Assembly (NCBI GenBank): GCA_016290135.1 | Contig: JAEESW010000014.1 | Coordinates: 1-50,242, forward strand | Direction: 5' to 3' | Length of the DNA: 50,242 bases | From: a bacterium | Lineage (GTDB): Bacteria; UBP6; UBA1177 | In this document: piece after piece, positions 48,885 to 50,242 of the stretch | How positions within the stretch are numbered: the first letter of the stretch is position 1 | Layout of the letters: every line of letters begins with the position of its first letter | The notes under the pieces: generated by a model | The model's database searches: none | Told to the model about the DNA's origin: nothing | The model's input: the letters and a program-made list of their open reading frames with translations, nothing else | Translations under genes and position numbers: made by a program

Positions 48885-50225
48885 TTAATGATCAGCTATG
48901 ACACAGCGGACTTTCGCCCTGTAAATATCTTCCAGAACCGAAGCAGTCATGAAATCAAGCACCTTAAAGTGTTCCGAAAGATACATTTCGCTGCTCCAGA
49001 GTGTGTCAACATCTCCGAATTTGGAATATTTGCCGGAAAAATCATAATCGCAGGCATCGTCATCACAGTTTATCACAAGCGTCTGAAGCTCTTCGACACT
49101 CGGAAGTCTCCAACCTTCTCCAAGATTGTCGCAGTATCCGCTCATATCTTCCCAATCCATCTCGTCTGGAGAGATATCTGACCATTTATATCCTGTATCA
49201 GGATCGGTATACGGAAATTCAACTTCGGGTATCGTTTCGTCAAGGATACAGCGGAAAACACCATCGGTGAAATATTCCGGCGCAGCGAATATGCCGTCTT
49301 TCAAGTTAATGATCAACGCTTCGGTCCCTCCGCCGAGTGTCGATGAAAGGAAGTTGCCGTAATCGTTAAGACCGGACTCGCAGCCAGCCTGGAATATGCA
49401 CACATCCTCATCGTAGCAAAGTTCGCTGAAATCGCTGCAGGTTTCCGAAATATTGCACTCGCCGCCGGCCTTGAGTTCGCCGCAGTTCATCGCAAGAGTC
49501 CTGACCTCGTCTATAGTCGGGATCCTCCACTGTCTCTTTCCGGCAAAAACCGATGAACGGCAGTCTTTGGCAAAAGTATATCTGTCGGCATATCCGCCGT
49601 TTGGAATATATTTCGTGCTGGCAGTAGACCAGACATGACCGCTCGCATTATCCTTGCAGGGAGCGATACCTGTCTCGTCACAGTAACGGATATCCGCTCC
49701 TTCGGAATATTCTTCCAGATCGCTTCTCACGCAACGGACAGAGAAACCTGCTTCATACCAGTAGTCCTTCAAGCCTGTCGCCATATTCCAAGCCCAGGGG
49801 TCTTGAGGATTGTAATAACCGATAACAGGAGTTGACGTGATGAAGACCGCCTGCGGCATTCCGGGGAAAGACGAAGCAGGCTGCGATTTGGTGTAGTCGA
49901 TCAGTGTAAGGAGCTCGTTTCTGTTCGGAAGTCTCCAATCGGCATACCCGGCATATTCAAGATCTTCACAGTAGGCAAAAGCATCTTTGAGCGAGCTGAT
50001 CTCGTTTGTCACGGTCTTCTGCCAGATAAGATTGGTACTCGAATCGCGGATCATCTCTTCGCCGTTTACAGTTTCAGACGTGTAATTCGAAGCGTCGACC
50101 TTGCCGTATTCATCACCGCGGACACACATGACATAATTATATTGATCGACCGGGTCCTCAACCTGCTCCAATAAACCGTCGTTAATACCGAATACCCATG
50201 CACTCTGTTCTCCCTCAGCAACTCC
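48885..50225 (-). CDS. DUF1566 (Lcl C-terminal) repeat protein, 5' end missing
   Basis: The reading frame codes for at least three DUF1566/Lcl-type modules of about 110-150 residues. Each has a 'W' after a polar start, a WRLPNRNELLTLID-like helix (WRIPTIDEVRTLA; WRLPSVEELQTLV) and a final strand ending in VRCV or FRCI. Upstream of the first TTG (50171) the frame continues to 50225 and reads SAWVFGINDG...YNYVMCVRGDEYG, the end of a further module. The true start is therefore outside the window. A TAG at 50226-50228 breaks the frame close to the sequence end, perhaps from end-of-contig error. Such proteins are usually exported lipoproteins of unknown role. Confidence 0.78.
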   Translation of the reverse strand, partial: GVAEGEQSAWVFGINDGLLEQVEDPVDQYNYVMCVRGDEYGKVDASNYTSETVNGEEMIRDSSTNLIWQKTVTNEISSLKDAFAYCEDLEYAGYADWRLPNRNELLTLIDYTKSQPASSFPGMPQAVFITSTPVIGYYNPQDPWAWNMATGLKDYWYEAGFSVRCVRSDLEEYSEGADIRYCDETGIAPCKDNASGHVWSTASTKYIPNGGYADRYTFAKDCRSSVFAGKRQWRIPTIDEVRTLAMNCGELKAGGECNISETCSDFSELCYDEDVCIFQAGCESGLNDYGNFLSSTLGGGTEALIINLKDGIFAAPEYFTDGVFRCILDETIPEVEFPYTDPDTGYKWSDISPDEMDWEDMSGYCDNLGEGWRLPSVEELQTLVINCDDDACDYDFSGKYSKFGDVDTLWSSEMYLSEHFKVLDFMTASVLEDIYRAKVRCVIADH

Positions 50226-50242
50226 CTAAGCGCCCCACCTAT

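Noticed and set aside
1-50242. tRNA, rRNA, CRISPR arrays, insertion sequences or prophage
   Set aside because: No cloverleaf-like gene, repeat-spacer array, transposase, integrase or terminal inverted repeat was recognised by reading both strands. A dedicated covariance-model search was not possible.

Overview
This 50.2 kb window is chromosomal DNA from a Gram-negative (diderm) bacterium that probably lives without oxygen. The outer membrane is implied by a complete type II secretion system with a secretin, an outer-membrane efflux-type protein, a porin-like barrel and several lipoproteins. Anaerobic life is implied by HydF, the GTPase that matures [FeFe]-hydrogenase, and by two ferrous-iron Feo loci. 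The gspC-D-E-F-G-H-I-J-K-L-M-N order, a lipoprotein with a long Asp/Glu linker and a DUF1566-type repeat protein suggest an uncultured relative of the Myxococcota/'Deltaproteobacteria'. That placement is inference. Both ends cut a gene, and the window may be a whole contig. No tRNA, rRNA, CRISPR array, prophage or insertion sequence was seen, and no gene-free stretch exceeds 300 bases.

Layout. 1-1656 (minus): the start of a galT-like gene and a DNA-repair-type radical SAM protein. 1856-3226: dihydrolipoamide dehydrogenase. 3284-4503 (minus): an MlaE-type permease coupled to a degenerate, Walker-less ATPase. 4619-6970: ffh-rpsP-khpA-rimM. 6967-9462 (minus): HAD phosphatase-hydF-small ORF-aroQ. 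9553-11475: an ABC-F protein. 11587-12515 (minus): GNAT and Nudix genes. 12629-13732: a duplicated Cys-rich lipoprotein. 13747-15105 (minus): a MATE exporter. 15188-23588 (minus): an iron region with a FeoA-FeoB fusion plus a 54-residue Cys-rich partner, a porin, an LCM-type methyltransferase, and a second operon feoA-feoA-feoB-Cys-rich/HMA protein. 23842-29511: a five-gene operon combining an adaptor protein fused to a DUF3616-like domain, a TolC-like protein, a VTC-type polyphosphate polymerase, a DUF4956 membrane protein and a polytopic membrane protein. 29508-43940 (minus): the type II secretion genes plus a lipoprotein. 44207-45136: a cation/Ca2+ exchanger. 45154-46716 (minus): purH. 46817-48864 (minus): a PatB-type C-S lyase and a DUF3737 protein. 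48885-end (minus): a DUF1566 repeat protein.

Regulation can be read in several places. Many genes have sigma-70-like promoters with a 16-bp spacer and a -35 of TTGCC(T/A) or TTGAC(T/A). Both feo loci carry TTAG-N6-CTAA palindromes immediately beside a TTGACA box, which looks like a metal-responsive DtxR-type switch. The type II secretion genes are different. gspC and gspG each have a sigma-54 -24/-12 promoter, preceded at the same distance by the same pair of 13-bp palindromes. This points to activation by an enhancer-binding protein.

The two best candidates for new biology are the sigma-54/enhancer module on the secretion genes and the 23842-29511 operon. The latter joins a polyphosphate-polymerase module to a periplasm-spanning adaptor and outer-membrane channel without any recognisable export pump.
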